DNA of 64,000 nucleotides from Solihabitans fulvus (GCF_008386585.1 NZ_VUOB01000026.1:18812-82811), one strand, 5' to 3'. Positions 46,405 to 55,480 are shown, counted from the first letter of the stretch. Numbers and translations are program-made. Notes: generated by a model from the letters alone, not told the origin.

Positions 46405-47186
46405 GGGGCCATCCCGTGTTCCCAGCGCATCCACGGCCGGTCGCCCGCCGCGTAGGCGGTGTCCAGCGCGGCGCACTCCTTGAGGGTGTCCGCCGGCTGC
46501 CAGAAACCCTGGTGGGGACTGGCGAGCAGCCGCCCGGCCTTGGCCAGCTCGCCGCAGGCGTCGGCGACCAGGTCGCTGCCGGGCGGCAGGTGGTCGAAGA
46601 TCTCCTGCCGCAGCACGAAGTAGCCGCCGTTCTCCCACAGCGGCAGCTCGCTGACCGGGGTGATGCCGTCCACCAGGCTCGCCTCGCCGAGCGTGACGCA
46701 GTGGAAGGACTGCTGCGGCGGCACCACCAGCATCGACGCGGCAGCGTCGCTGGCCGCGAACCGGTCGACCTGCTGGTCAAGCGGCGCGTCGGTGAGCACA
46801 TCGGCGTAGTTGGCCAGGAACATCTCCTCGTCGGCGACCAGGTGACGCACGCGGCGGAGGCGTTCCCCGATCGGCGAGTCCGTGCCGGTGTCGGCGAAGG
46901 TGATCGTCCAGTCGCTGATGTCGGTGGACAGCAGCTCCAGCTTTCCCTCGCGCAGCACGAAGTCGTTGGACGCAGTCTCCAGGTAGTTCAGGAAGAAGCT
47001 CTTGATGTGCTCCGCGCCGTAGCCGAGGCACAGCACGAAGTCGGTGTGCCCGAAGTGCGCGTAGTACCGCATCACGTGCCACAGCAACGGCCTCGGACCG
47101 ACCAGGTGCATGGGCTTCGGCACGTCGTCGGCGGGGCCGGTGCGCATGCGCATGCCGTATCCGCCGCAGAACAGGACGACCTTCAC
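46401..47186 (-). CDS. RfbF-like sugar-1-phosphate nucleotidyltransferase, operon gene 2
   Basis: 261 residues. The start VKVVLFCGGYGMRM is a variant of the GGxGxRL nucleotide site. VPKPMHLVGPRPLLWHVMRYY and FVLCLGYGAEHIKSFFLNYL are close to glucose-1-phosphate cytidylyltransferase (RfbF), as is WENGGYFVLRQEIFDHLP. It would make a CDP-sugar, or another NDP-sugar, the entry step for the operon. The signature has FCGGYGMRM instead of LAGGLGTRL. GTG start overlaps the upstream stop (GTGA). Confidence 0.88.
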   Translation of the reverse strand: MKVVLFCGGYGMRMRTGPADDVPKPMHLVGPRPLLWHVMRYYAHFGHTDFVLCLGYGAEHIKSFFLNYLETASNDFVLREGKLELLSTDISDWTITFADTGTDSPIGERLRRVRHLVADEEMFLANYADVLTDAPLDQQVDRFAASDAAASMLVVPPQQSFHCVTLGEASLVDGITPVSELPLWENGGYFVLRQEIFDHLPPGSDLVADACGELAKAGRLLASPHQGFWQPADTLKECAALDTAYAAGDRPWMRWEHGMAP

Positions 47187-48451
47187 GACACCACCTCGAG
47201 TCGGGGGATGGGAAAGACCAGTCGGCCGCCCCAGTCGCGGACGTAGGACAGCTGCGTGACGAGCTCGTCGCGCAGGTTCCACGGCAGCACCAGCACGTAG
47301 TCGGGGCGGTCGACGGCGATGCGTTCCGGTGCGTGGATGGGGATCCGGGTGCCCGGGGTGAACCTGCCGTGCTTGTAGGGGTTGCGGTCCACGGTGTAGG
47401 CCAGCAGGTCCGGCCGGATGCCGCAGTGGTTGAGCAGCGTGTTGCCCTTGCCCGGCGCGCCGTAACCGACGACGGTCCTACCCTCGGCGGCCGCGTCGAG
47501 CAGGAACCGCAGCAGGTCGGCGCGGATCCCGTCGACCCGCTTGGCGAAGCCCCGATAGCCGGACAGGTCGTGCAGGCCGGCCGCCCGCTCCTGTTGCAGG
47601 ACCCTGGTGACGCGCGCCGAGTGCCGGCCTGCGGCGACGGACGGCCTGGCCCACAGGCGGATCGAGCCGCCGTGTGTCGGCAGCAGCTCGACGTCCACAA
47701 TGGACAGATCGGCTTCGGCCAGCGCGCGCTGCGCCGAGGCGACCGTGTAGTACTGGAAGTGCTCGTGGTAGATGGTGTCGTACTGGTTGTCCCGCACCAG
47801 GCTCAGCAGGTGCTGCACCTCGATGGAAACCCACCCGTCGTCGGCGACCAGCTCGCGCAGGCCCGCGGTGAACCCGAGCACGTCGGGCACGTGCGCGTAG
47901 ACGTTGTTGGCCACCACCAGATCCGCCGGGCCGTGCTCGCTCCGCACCCGCGCGCCGGTGTCCTTGTCCAGGAACGCGGTCAGCGTCGGCACCCCGCGCG
48001 CCCTGGCGACCGCGCCGACGTTCACCGACGGCTCGATGCCAAGGCACGGCACGCCCGCGTCGACCAGGTTCCGCAGCAGGTAGCCGTCGTTGCTGGCCAC
48101 CTCGACGACGAACGATTCCGCGCCGAGCCCCAGCCCGGCCGTGGCCGCGGCGACGAAGTTCCGCGCGTGCGCCACCCAGCTCTCGGAGTACGAGGAGAAG
48201 TAGGCGTACTCGGTGAAGGTGTCCTCCGGCGTGATCTGCGCCGGGAGCTGCACGAGCAGGCAGTCCGGGCACACCCGCAGGTGCAGCGGGTAGGTCGGCT
48301 CGACCGCGTCGAGCTGGTCGGCGGTGAGGAATCGCTCGCACGGCGGCGTCGCGCCGAGGTCGACCACGCTCGCCAGCACCGGCGATCCGCAGAGCCGACA
48401 TGCCTGCGGAGGAGCGCCTCCGTCATGGGATTGGTGATGCCACAGCGCCAA
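47183..48451 (-). CDS. sugar C-methyltransferase, operon gene 1
   Basis: About 422 residues. The N-terminal zinc site is CRLCGSPVLASVVDLGATPP with CPDCLLVQLP, followed by FTEYAYFSSYSESWV, the SAM motif VEVASNDGYLLRNLVDAG, the catalytic region DTIYHEHFQYYTVASA and a C-terminal VVGYGAPGKGNTLLNHCGI. This is the standard TylCIII/Cl-MT architecture for methylating a keto-sugar carbon. No ATG or GTG is in frame near the start. TTG at 48451 with GAGG 8 bp upstream is the best choice. Confidence 0.88.
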   Translation of the reverse strand: MALWHHQSHDGGAPPQACRLCGSPVLASVVDLGATPPCERFLTADQLDAVEPTYPLHLRVCPDCLLVQLPAQITPEDTFTEYAYFSSYSESWVAHARNFVAAATAGLGLGAESFVVEVASNDGYLLRNLVDAGVPCLGIEPSVNVGAVARARGVPTLTAFLDKDTGARVRSEHGPADLVVANNVYAHVPDVLGFTAGLRELVADDGWVSIEVQHLLSLVRDNQYDTIYHEHFQYYTVASAQRALAEADLSIVDVELLPTHGGSIRLWARPSVAAGRHSARVTRVLQQERAAGLHDLSGYRGFAKRVDGIRADLLRFLLDAAAEGRTVVGYGAPGKGNTLLNHCGIRPDLLAYTVDRNPYKHGRFTPGTRIPIHAPERIAVDRPDYVLVLPWNLRDELVTQLSYVRDWGGRLVFPIPRLEVVS

Positions 48452-48549
48452 CGACCCGACCTCGCATCCCGTGGAGACAGCGTGTGCCAGGTTGGTGCGG
48501 GTGCTGGCCGGTCGTGACGCGAGGAGTGGGTGCGGCTCACCCGCGCGGG

Positions 48550-49569
48550 TTACCCCGTCGGGCAGGGCTCCCTGCTGGCGGCGGTTTCCGCGTCTCGGCT
48601 CGCGGCGCGCTCCCACTCCCAGGTGATGCCGTGCGCGCCAGCGTCGAGGTCGAAGGCGATGGCCTGGGCGGTGTGCGACGAGCCGATCGGCAGTTCCTCG
48701 CCGCGCCGAGGGTCTTCGGTCAGCCGGAAGCAGCGCGCCGGCAGCGCGGCGGGGTCGAAGTGCACCTGGAGGACGTGCTCGCGCGCGGCGGTCCGGAACC
48801 GGCGCTCGCACCGGACGGTCGGCCGACCACCCGGCGGGCAGCGCATGGCGATCTCGAGCACGGTCTGCTCGCCGGCACGCAGCGTGCGGTCGAGCAGGAT
48901 CTCCACCGCCAGCCAGCCGGTCGACTCGTGCGCCTCGACACGGCCGATCGAGCCGTAGGCGACCGCCACCGGCTCCGGCGGGCAGCGCGGGTCGTCGGCG
49001 CGCAGCAGCGCAAGGTAGCGCGAGGCGTGGTCGACCTCGGCGCGCACCACGATGGTGGTGCGCACAGCGTACTCGGCCCGGTCGGCCCCGATGTAGAAGC
49101 GGTCGTGGGCGACCACCGGCTCGACGTCGCGGTACCAGTCGCCGCCCATCGCGGCGAGCAGCCTGCGCAGCGGAATCCGGTCCTCCCAGACGGCTTCGAG
49201 GTCGAGGGCTGGCGGGGCGTCGATCGTCCTGCGGCCGCGCGGGCGGGGCGGGCCGAGGAGGCTGACCAGCGAGTCCGGCGGCAGCAGCAGGACCTCCTCA
49301 AGGACCCGGACCGCACGCAGCGACTCTGGCCGTTCCGGTCGGCAGCGGCCGCGCTGCCAGGAGCTCAGCGTGGTGACGCCGACCGAGACGTCCCGTTGCC
49401 GCAACCGGTGTCGGATGCGTTCCAGCCCGAGGCCACTTCGCGCGACGGCGGCTTGCAGTGCCTGGGCGAACGGCCCCTCCCGCAGGGCCTTGGCCACGGC
49501 ACGATCCCCCACGTCGGACAGGGTCAGCGGGCGCACGGCCGTGGTGCGGCCGGCAGCGTGCTCTGCCAT
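48550..49569 (-). CDS. XRE-like regulator with large effector domain
   Basis: 339 residues. Residues ~25-80 are a divergent helix-turn-helix (FAQALQAAVARSGLGLERIR, HRLRQRDVSVGVTTLSSWQRG, similar to HTH domains of actinomycete XRE proteins). The rest is a beta-rich domain (WYRDVEPVVAHDRFYIGADR, TIVVRAEVDHASRYLALLRA, GAHGITWEWERA) without a known ligand. It may regulate the sugar operon just downstream (99 bp to its first gene). A 23-bp element repeated at 50209 lies 43 bp before its ATG. An upstream start would add 21 weak residues. Confidence 0.8.
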   Translation of the reverse strand: MAEHAAGRTTAVRPLTLSDVGDRAVAKALREGPFAQALQAAVARSGLGLERIRHRLRQRDVSVGVTTLSSWQRGRCRPERPESLRAVRVLEEVLLLPPDSLVSLLGPPRPRGRRTIDAPPALDLEAVWEDRIPLRRLLAAMGGDWYRDVEPVVAHDRFYIGADRAEYAVRTTIVVRAEVDHASRYLALLRADDPRCPPEPVAVAYGSIGRVEAHESTGWLAVEILLDRTLRAGEQTVLEIAMRCPPGGRPTVRCERRFRTAAREHVLQVHFDPAALPARCFRLTEDPRRGEELPIGSSHTAQAIAFDLDAGAHGITWEWERAASRDAETAASREPCPTG

Positions 49570-49611
49570 GGTGCCTCCGGTGATCGGCGCATCCTCACCA
49601 TGACCGCCGCA

Positions 49612-49634
49612 CCGGTTACTTGTCCAGACCAATT
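49612..49634. repeat. 23-bp direct repeat, copy 1 (DasR-like site)
   Basis: CCGGTTACTTG-TCCAGACCAATT occurs identically at 50209-50231. The reverse strand gives TTGGTCTGGACAAG, matching the TGGTCTAGACCA core of DasR dre sites at 10 of 12 positions. This copy lies upstream of the XRE-like gene. Confidence 0.75.
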
Positions 49635-49668
49635 TCGGTCATAGACAGAACGATTGGACGCGGAACTC

Positions 49669-50049
49669 TTAATCTTGCCACTCCTCCGGCAGCTCGCCGC
49701 CGCTCTCGATCCACCGCGTCAGATCCCCCAGCCACACCTCCATGTCCGCGCCGCTGAACACCTGATCCGCCGGGGTCTCGGCCTTGAGCACGTCCCGCGC
49801 GAACTCGACGATGTTCTCCAGCATCTCCGAGGGATCCGGCGTGAACGCCGCAGGTAGGTCGCCCTCGCGCGCCATCCGATCGAGGCCGAGGAACGCGCTG
49901 GCCATGGCGGCATAGGCGCTGCCCCTTGCCGTGACGTCGTCGCCGGCCGCCTCCAGCGCGGCCTGGGCGCGCAGGATGTCGGAGTGGTGCCGGTCCGGGG
50001 TGTAGGGCTCGTCCTCGTGCATGTCGGTCATGCCGGTGACCGTATCCAT
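49669..50049 (-). CDS. hypothetical acidic helical protein
   Basis: 126 residues, acidic and helical (HHSDILRAQAALEAAGDDVT, MASAFLGLDRMAREG, LENIVEFARDVLKA, MEVWLGDLTRWIESGGELPE). No signal peptide, membrane segment or known motif. Several Met starts are close together (50049 and a few codons further in). It lies between the two copies of the 23-bp repeat. Function unknown. Confidence 0.6.
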   Translation of the reverse strand: MDTVTGMTDMHEDEPYTPDRHHSDILRAQAALEAAGDDVTARGSAYAAMASAFLGLDRMAREGDLPAAFTPDPSEMLENIVEFARDVLKAETPADQVFSGADMEVWLGDLTRWIESGGELPEEWQD

Positions 50050-50208
50050 AGTCGGCCAACGGGTTCGCCATCCCCCTGAACGGGTGACACCCGGAAAAAC
50101 GAGTCCCGCCAACGGTCCGGATCCGCTGAGACGGCGTCCGCGCGCCGGTTCTACCGGGAGGCAACGGAACACAGCAGCTCAGACGCGGTCGGCATGCAGA
50201 GAGTCCGT

Positions 50209-50231
50209 CCGGTTACTTGTCCAGACCAATT
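50209..50231. repeat. 23-bp direct repeat, copy 2 (DasR-like site)
   Basis: Identical to 49612-49634, and placed 107 bp before the start of the secreted protein gene at 50338. It is followed by GAGTCACGGC. A related CCGGTTACTTGAGTCATGGC stands at 14084 without the TCCAGACCAATT part. Confidence 0.75.
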
Positions 50232-50337
50232 GAGTCACGGCACACTCCCGGAACGGAGTCCGCTACACACGGTTTGCGAGGTAGCGGGCTCCTCCAGCGC
50301 TGTCCAGGCCGCCGAATGACAGATGCAGGAGGTCTAC

Positions 50338-51051
50338 ATGCGAATGTCGATGCGGGCACGTGTGCTCGCCGGGGCGGCCGCCGTCGCGGCAGCCACCGCG
50401 CTGTGCTGGCAGGTGGCCGACCACGGCAGCACGGCCGCCGCCGCCGGCACCCAGAGCGGCACGGTCAACGGCGGTCCCGACACGTTCACCCAGGCGCTGC
50501 CGACCGGCGCGCCGTCGCAGTACAACAGCCCGCTCGAGCGGTGCGCCAACGGAGTCGACCACCCGATCGGCGGCGGCAACCCGATCCTCAGCGAGCCGGC
50601 GACGACGCAGTTCACCAGCAACGTGCCGCTGACGGTCAGCGTGCGCGGCACCGGCGACCAGTGGTACGGCGACCGGCAGCTCGTCTTCACCAACCGTTCC
50701 AGCAAGTCCCTCAGCGTCGACTGCGCCGTGCTGATCTTCCTCGGGCCGTCCGGCTCGGACAACCACAGCTACACCAGCACGCAGGCGTACGGGCACCCGC
50801 AGCAGGACTACGTCGAGGTGCCCAAGGGCAACGGCACCTCGTACTACATCGCCAGGCTCGGCTTCCACGACGTCGTGGCCGGCCAGCGCACCGTCGACGC
50901 GGGCCAGACGTTCACCTACACGCTGTCCGGCGCGCCGGGTTCGCTGACGGTGGACCAGATCCGCGACTCGATCCGCTTCTACGCCGACCTCGACCTGCAC
51001 TCCAACAACGACCTGGTCAGCAAGTACGGCACCAACCGGCTCACCAACTAG
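50338..51051 (+). CDS. secreted protein of unknown function
   Basis: 237 residues with a signal peptide (RARVLAGAAAVAAATALCWQ, cleavage after ~35). The mature part is beta-rich with two cysteines (RCANGVDH, DCAVLIFLG): PLTVSVRGTGDQWYGDRQLV, GFHDVVAGQRTVDAGQTFTY, SIRFYADLDLHSNNDLV. No family recognised. AGGAGG lies 6 bp before ATG 50338 (an upstream ATG at 50323 lacks one). The DasR-like repeat upstream suggests control by amino sugars, if the site is real. Confidence 0.75.
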   Translation: MRMSMRARVLAGAAAVAAATALCWQVADHGSTAAAAGTQSGTVNGGPDTFTQALPTGAPSQYNSPLERCANGVDHPIGGGNPILSEPATTQFTSNVPLTVSVRGTGDQWYGDRQLVFTNRSSKSLSVDCAVLIFLGPSGSDNHSYTSTQAYGHPQQDYVEVPKGNGTSYYIARLGFHDVVAGQRTVDAGQTFTYTLSGAPGSLTVDQIRDSIRFYADLDLHSNNDLVSKYGTNRLTN

Positions 51052-51056
51052 TCGGT

Positions 51057-51090
51057 GCGGTGGCGGGGCCGAACTCGGCCCCGCCACCGC
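51057..51090 (+). terminator. strong hairpin after the secreted protein gene
   Basis: GCGGTGGCGGGGCCGA pairs perfectly over 16 bp with TCGGCCCCGCCACCGC around a 2-base loop, 5 bp after the stop codon. No T tract. Confidence 0.75.
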
Positions 51091-51112
51091 GACACGTCCG
51101 AAACGGTGCGCG

Positions 51113-51562
51113 ATGACCCGCAGAACTTCCCTGTTCGCCGCACTTCTCGCGGTCGCCGCGCTGTGCGGGTGCTCCGCGCAGGCCGCCGACGCCCCGGCCC
51201 CCGCGCCGTCGCGGACGAGCGCTGGCCCGACCGACCGGTCGCCGACCGAGGCCAAGGCGCTCGCGGACACCTACTTCGGCCTGCTGGCCGGCGGCGGCTG
51301 GTCCCGCGCGTGGGACCTCTGGACGGCGGCGGCACGACGGTCGGTGACCAAGGAGGAGTTCGCCGGTGCCAGCGCGGCCTGCCGGACCGCGCGCGGCGTG
51401 CCCTACCGGACCGAGCAGCTCACCCTCGTGGACCGCGACACCGCGGTGGTGCCGTGGACGCGCGCCGCCGTGCACGGGTCCAACCGGATCCTGTTCGAGG
51501 ACGGCGCCTGGCACATCGAGCCGACCGAGCAGCAGACCCACCCGGACCGCTCCTGCGGGTAG
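51113..51562 (+). CDS. small lipoprotein
   Basis: 149 residues with a lipoprotein signal (RRTSLFAALLAVAALCGCSA; lipobox LCGC, lipidated Cys at about residue 19) and a Pro/Ala/Thr linker. A compact domain follows (TEAKALADTYFGLLAGGGWS, KEEFAGASAACRTA, RILFEDGAWHIEPTEQQ) of the SnoaL/NTF2-like small-lipoprotein kind. Anchored on the outer face of the membrane. It starts after a terminator, so it may have its own promoter. Function unknown. Confidence 0.75.
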   Translation: MTRRTSLFAALLAVAALCGCSAQAADAPAPAPSRTSAGPTDRSPTEAKALADTYFGLLAGGGWSRAWDLWTAAARRSVTKEEFAGASAACRTARGVPYRTEQLTLVDRDTAVVPWTRAAVHGSNRILFEDGAWHIEPTEQQTHPDRSCG

Positions 51563-51823
51563 CGGAGTGTGACGGAGGAAACGGAACACCGGGGTACCGC
51601 GACCCGTTGTACCGGTGGTCGACGTGACAGGCGTTCGGCGCCGCACCCGGAGTCAGCCCGACACCGGCGGCGCTTCCCACCCCCAAGGCACGCCAACCTC
51701 GGGTCACCCCGAGGGCTCCTGTGGTGCGCCCGCGCCTACGTCGACCGCCGTCGGCCGGCCGGAACTCCCCCTCGCCGTGTCCGGTCGACGGCACCCCGCC
51801 TTCCGCGTTACCGCGTTACCGCT

Positions 51824-52780
51824 TCACCGCGACGGATCGAGCACGAGCTTGCCGGTGGTGCGGCGGGCCCGCAGATCCTCGTGCGCGCGCCGCGCCTGCG
51901 ACAGCGGGTACTCGCCGCCGGGCACCACCCGCAACCTGTCCTCGCCGACCAGCGCGAACAGCTCGGCCATCGCGACGCCCATCACGTTGCCAGGCAACAG
52001 GTACGCATGCGGCAGCCACATGCCGGCCACGGCCGTGGAGTGCCGCAGCAGGTTGGCCGGCTTGACCGGGTTCGGCGTCTCGCGGCTGGCCATGCCGTAG
52101 AAGGCGAGGCGGCCGAACGGCGCGAGCGCGGCCACGCTCTGGTCGGTCACCCGGCCGCCGGTCATGTCCAGCACCACGTCGACCCTGCGCCCGCCGTTGG
52201 CCTCGCGCAGCACCGCGGTCATGTCCTCGGCGGTGGAGTCGACGGCCACGTCCGCGCCGAGGTCCAGCGCCAGCTTGCGCTTGTCCTCGGTGCTCGCGGT
52301 GGCGATCACCGTGCCGGCGCCCCACGCCTTGGCCAGCTGCACCACTATCGAGCCGACACCGCCGGCCGCCGCGTGCACGACCACCGTCTCGCCGGGTTCG
52401 AGGTGCACGCTCTTACGCAGCAACAGCCACGCCGTCGCGCCCTGCACGACCATGCTGAGCGCGGTGGTGTCGTCCACCCCGTCTGGCACGTCGAACGTCT
52501 GCGGCGGCCGGGCCACCGCGCGCTCGGCGTAACCGCCGCTGGCCAGCATCGCCACCACGCGACGACCGTCCGGCGTGCGGCCGACCACCTCGCCGCCTGG
52601 CACGACCGGCAGCGCGGTCTCCGAAAGGTAGGAGTTCTCGGCCTGGTGGGTGTCGGCGTAGTTGACGCCGGCCCTGCTCACCTCGATCAGCAGCTCCCCG
52701 TCGCGGGGTGCAGGATCGGGGATTTCCGCCTGGACAAGAACCTCCGGGCCGCCGAACCCGGTGATCTGGATGGCGCGCAC
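51824..52780 (-). CDS. quinone oxidoreductase-type zinc-free dehydrogenase
   Basis: 318 residues of the NADPH:quinone reductase branch of the MDR family: IQITGFGGPEVLVQAEIPDP, SRAGVNYADTHQAENSYL, the NADP-binding HAAAGGVGSIVVQLAKAWGA and DVVLDMTGG. Zinc ligands of alcohol dehydrogenases are absent. GTG start just downstream of the SDR gene. It forms a leftward operon with that SDR and the acyl-CoA ligase. Probably reduces an enoyl, quinone or acryloyl-type intermediate. Confidence 0.88.
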   Translation of the reverse strand: MRAIQITGFGGPEVLVQAEIPDPAPRDGELLIEVSRAGVNYADTHQAENSYLSETALPVVPGGEVVGRTPDGRRVVAMLASGGYAERAVARPPQTFDVPDGVDDTTALSMVVQGATAWLLLRKSVHLEPGETVVVHAAAGGVGSIVVQLAKAWGAGTVIATASTEDKRKLALDLGADVAVDSTAEDMTAVLREANGGRRVDVVLDMTGGRVTDQSVAALAPFGRLAFYGMASRETPNPVKPANLLRHSTAVAGMWLPHAYLLPGNVMGVAMAELFALVGEDRLRVVPGGEYPLSQARRAHEDLRARRTTGKLVLDPSR

Positions 52781-52784
52781 TGAA

Positions 52785-53570
52785 TCAGACCTCCTGCTTG
52801 ATGGAGTCGTCCCAGCCGACGGTCTTTCCGTCGTCCGTGCGTGGTCCCGGCACGTTGCGGAACTGGAAGGGCTCACTCGGTCGACCTGGCTGGACCACCC
52901 AGCACTCGCCGGTGCCGGTGCCGGCCAGCACCGTCGTGAACGCCTCCGCCACGACGTCCGCGTCCAGGATAGGCATGCCGGCCCGTTGCAGCGCCTTCTT
53001 GATCCCGGTGAGGATGGCGGTGTCGGCGAAACCGGGGCACAGCGCGTTGACCCGGATGTGGTGCTCGGCGAGCGACGGGCCGAGCGAGCGAACCAGGCCG
53101 GCGACGGCGGCCTTGTTCGCGGCGTAGATCGGATCGAGCGGCACCGGCGTCAGGGCGGCCAGGCTCGCGGTGGCGATGATGTCGCCGCCGCCGCGCTCCC
53201 GCAGCGCGGGCAGCGCCGCGTGCAGGCCGTACACCACGCCGTCCAGGTTGATGCCCATCACCGCGCGGTACCGCTCCGCGTCGAAGTCCTCGCCGACGCC
53301 GAAACCCGTGCCGACACCGGCGTTGAGCGCCACGATGTCCAACCCGCCGAAGCGGTCGACCGCGCAGGCGACGGCCGCCGCGTTGTCCTCGGGTGATCGG
53401 ACGTCGCACCGCACGAACAGGCCGTCGAACTCCTCGGCGACGGCCGCGCCGCCCGCCTCGTCCACGTCGGCCACCACGGATCGCACACCGAGGCCCGCCA
53501 GCCTGCGCACCACCGCGGTGCCGATGCCGCTTGCTCCGCCGGTGACGAGCGCGATCTTTCCCTGGTACAT
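52785..53570 (-). CDS. short-chain dehydrogenase/reductase
   Basis: 261 residues: ALVTGGASGIGTAVVRRLAG (NAD(P) motif), IVALNAGVGTGFG, IIATASLAAL and the catalytic YAANKAAVAGLVRSL. The C-terminal tail of ~30 residues (QFRNVPGPRTDDGKTVGWDD) is longer than in most SDRs. ATG start overlaps the stop of the acyl-CoA ligase gene (ATGA), showing translational coupling. Likely 3-hydroxyacyl or alcohol oxidation in the same pathway as the ligase. Confidence 0.9.
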   Translation of the reverse strand: MYQGKIALVTGGASGIGTAVVRRLAGLGVRSVVADVDEAGGAAVAEEFDGLFVRCDVRSPEDNAAAVACAVDRFGGLDIVALNAGVGTGFGVGEDFDAERYRAVMGINLDGVVYGLHAALPALRERGGGDIIATASLAALTPVPLDPIYAANKAAVAGLVRSLGPSLAEHHIRVNALCPGFADTAILTGIKKALQRAGMPILDADVVAEAFTTVLAGTGTGECWVVQPGRPSEPFQFRNVPGPRTDDGKTVGWDDSIKQEV

Positions 53571-55348
53571 CAGTTCTCCGTGTTCTCGTAGAGCGCGCCG
53601 AGCGCGTCGGCGTGCATGCGGTGCACGACCGAGCGGCGCAGTTTCATCGTCGGGGTGACCTCGCCGGCGTCCTGGGTCAGATCGCGGTCGAGCAGCACGA
53701 ACTTCTTGATCTGCCCCGCCCTCGCGTACCTGCTGTTGGCCGCGTCGACGGCGGCCTGCACCAGCTCGCGGACCCTGGGTTCGCCGGACAGCGCGGCGAG
53801 GTCCTCCGGCAGGCCCTGCTCCCGCGCCCACGGCAGGAGCCGCTCGGCGTCCAGCGTGATGACCGCGACCAGGTAGGGGCGGCGGTCGCCGTAGATGACC
53901 ACCTGGGACACCCAGGGCGACTGGCGGAGGTCGTTCTCCAGGTTGGCCGGCGCGATGTTCTTGCCGCCCGCGGTGATGATGATGTCCTTCTTGCGGCCGA
54001 CGATGGTGGCGTAGCCCTCGTCGTCGATCGCCGCGAGGTCGCCGGTGTGCAGCCAGCCGTCGACGAGGACCTCGTCGGTGGCCTCCTGGTTGCGCCAGTA
54101 GCCCTGGAAGACCTGGCGGCCCCTGATGAGCAGCTCGCCGTCCTCGGCGATGCGGATGTCGCTGCCTGGCACGGGTTTGCCGATGGTGCCGAACCGCTGG
54201 TCGTCCAGGCGGTTGATGGTGCCAGACGCCGTGGTCTCGCTCATCCCCCAGCCCTCGACGACCGGGACACCGGCCGCGTTGAAGAACTCCAGGATCTCCT
54301 GCGCGATCGGGGCCGCACCGGACACCGCGACGCGCAGCCTGCCGCCGAAGACGTTGCGGATGTTGCCGAACAGCTCGGCCTCAGCCTTGTCGAACACGGC
54401 CCTGGTCCCGGCGTCGACCTCGGCGCCGACGCGGTCCGCGTCCCGCACAGCAAGCCCGACGCGGACCAGCGGCCCGATCTGCTCGGCCGGCACCTGCGCG
54501 CTGACGGCCGCGTAGATCTTCTCGAAGACGCGCGGGACCGAGGGCAGCACGGTCGGGCTGGTCTCCATGAGGTCCGGCACGATCGCGGTGACTCCGGCGC
54601 TACAGAACACCGCGGCCGCGCCGACGCCGAGCGGGGACAGCGACGCGCCCTGACCGTAGATGTGCGCCAGCGGCAGGAACACGTAGACGACGTCGTCGCG
54701 CTGCGGGATGCCGAGCATGCGGTTGATGTCCACATTGGCCATGACGTTGCTGTTGCTCAGCACGCATCCCTTGGAGGGCCCCGTTGTTCCCGAGGTGTAG
54801 ACGATCAGCGCCGGGTCCTCGGCACGCACGAGCGCGGTCCGCTCGGCGACGGCGTCGTGGTCGAGTTCCGCGCCCCTGGCGCGCAGCTGTTCGACGGTCG
54901 GCACGTCGGCGCCTGCCGGCTCGATGACGAACACGTGCGCGAGGTCTGGCAGCTGGCCGCGCACGGCCTCGACCTTGGCGACCTGGGCGGCCGTCTCGCA
55001 CACGACGGCGATCGCCTGGGAGTCGGCGAGGACCCAGGCGCACTCCTCCGGCGAGCTGGACGGGTAGATCGGCACGGTCACCCCGCCGGCCGAGGCGATG
55101 CCCAGCTCGACGGGCAGCCACTCGTACCGGGTCTCGGCGAGCACGCACACCCGGTCGCCCAGTTGGAGGCCGAGCGCGAGCAGTCCGGCCGCGATGGCCG
55201 TCGCCTCGTCGGCGAGCCGGTCGTAGCGGACGTCGACCCACTGTCCGTCGGCCTTGTGGCGCGCCGCGGTTCTGTCCGCGAACCGCTCGGCGGCGTGGCG
55301 CGGCAGCTCTGCGAGGGTCAGGGGAAGCGGGGATTCACACTGCTCCAT
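53570..55348 (-). CDS. long-chain fatty-acyl-CoA synthetase (AMP-binding)
   Basis: 592 residues of the ANL superfamily in the FadD15/AMP-forming long-chain group: PALIVYTSGTTGPSKGCVLS (P-loop-like A3), VVEGWGMSETTASGTINR (A5), DGWLHTGDLAAIDDEGY (A7) and VGRKKDIIITAGGKNIAP (A8). It activates a carboxylic acid to the acyl-CoA through an acyl-adenylate. First gene of a leftward operon with the SDR and the oxidoreductase. Two palindromes lie in its divergent promoter region. Confidence 0.93.
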   Translation of the reverse strand: MEQCESPLPLTLAELPRHAAERFADRTAARHKADGQWVDVRYDRLADEATAIAAGLLALGLQLGDRVCVLAETRYEWLPVELGIASAGGVTVPIYPSSSPEECAWVLADSQAIAVVCETAAQVAKVEAVRGQLPDLAHVFVIEPAGADVPTVEQLRARGAELDHDAVAERTALVRAEDPALIVYTSGTTGPSKGCVLSNSNVMANVDINRMLGIPQRDDVVYVFLPLAHIYGQGASLSPLGVGAAAVFCSAGVTAIVPDLMETSPTVLPSVPRVFEKIYAAVSAQVPAEQIGPLVRVGLAVRDADRVGAEVDAGTRAVFDKAEAELFGNIRNVFGGRLRVAVSGAAPIAQEILEFFNAAGVPVVEGWGMSETTASGTINRLDDQRFGTIGKPVPGSDIRIAEDGELLIRGRQVFQGYWRNQEATDEVLVDGWLHTGDLAAIDDEGYATIVGRKKDIIITAGGKNIAPANLENDLRQSPWVSQVVIYGDRRPYLVAVITLDAERLLPWAREQGLPEDLAALSGEPRVRELVQAAVDAANSRYARAGQIKKFVLLDRDLTQDAGEVTPTMKLRRSVVHRMHADALGALYENTEN

Positions 55349-55375
55349 TGCGGTGCCTCCAGCCGATCGTCACAC

Positions 55376-55395
55376 ATTCCGACCAGTCGGTATGG
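55376..55395. promoter_or_regulatory. palindromic operator upstream of the acyl-CoA synthetase gene
   Basis: CATTCCGAC-CA-GTCGGTATG is a near-perfect 20-bp palindrome (core CCGACCAGTCGG exact), 28 bp before the synthetase ATG. This shape is typical of TetR operators. It differs from the CTAAGC-type site at 55481. Confidence 0.6.
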
Positions 55396-55480
55396 TGCTT
55401 GGGGTGCGGGGCGACGTCAAGGGCACGGCCGGTGCGGACCGGCGGGGGTCTGGCGGCGGCGCGCGCGGCACCGGTAGCTT

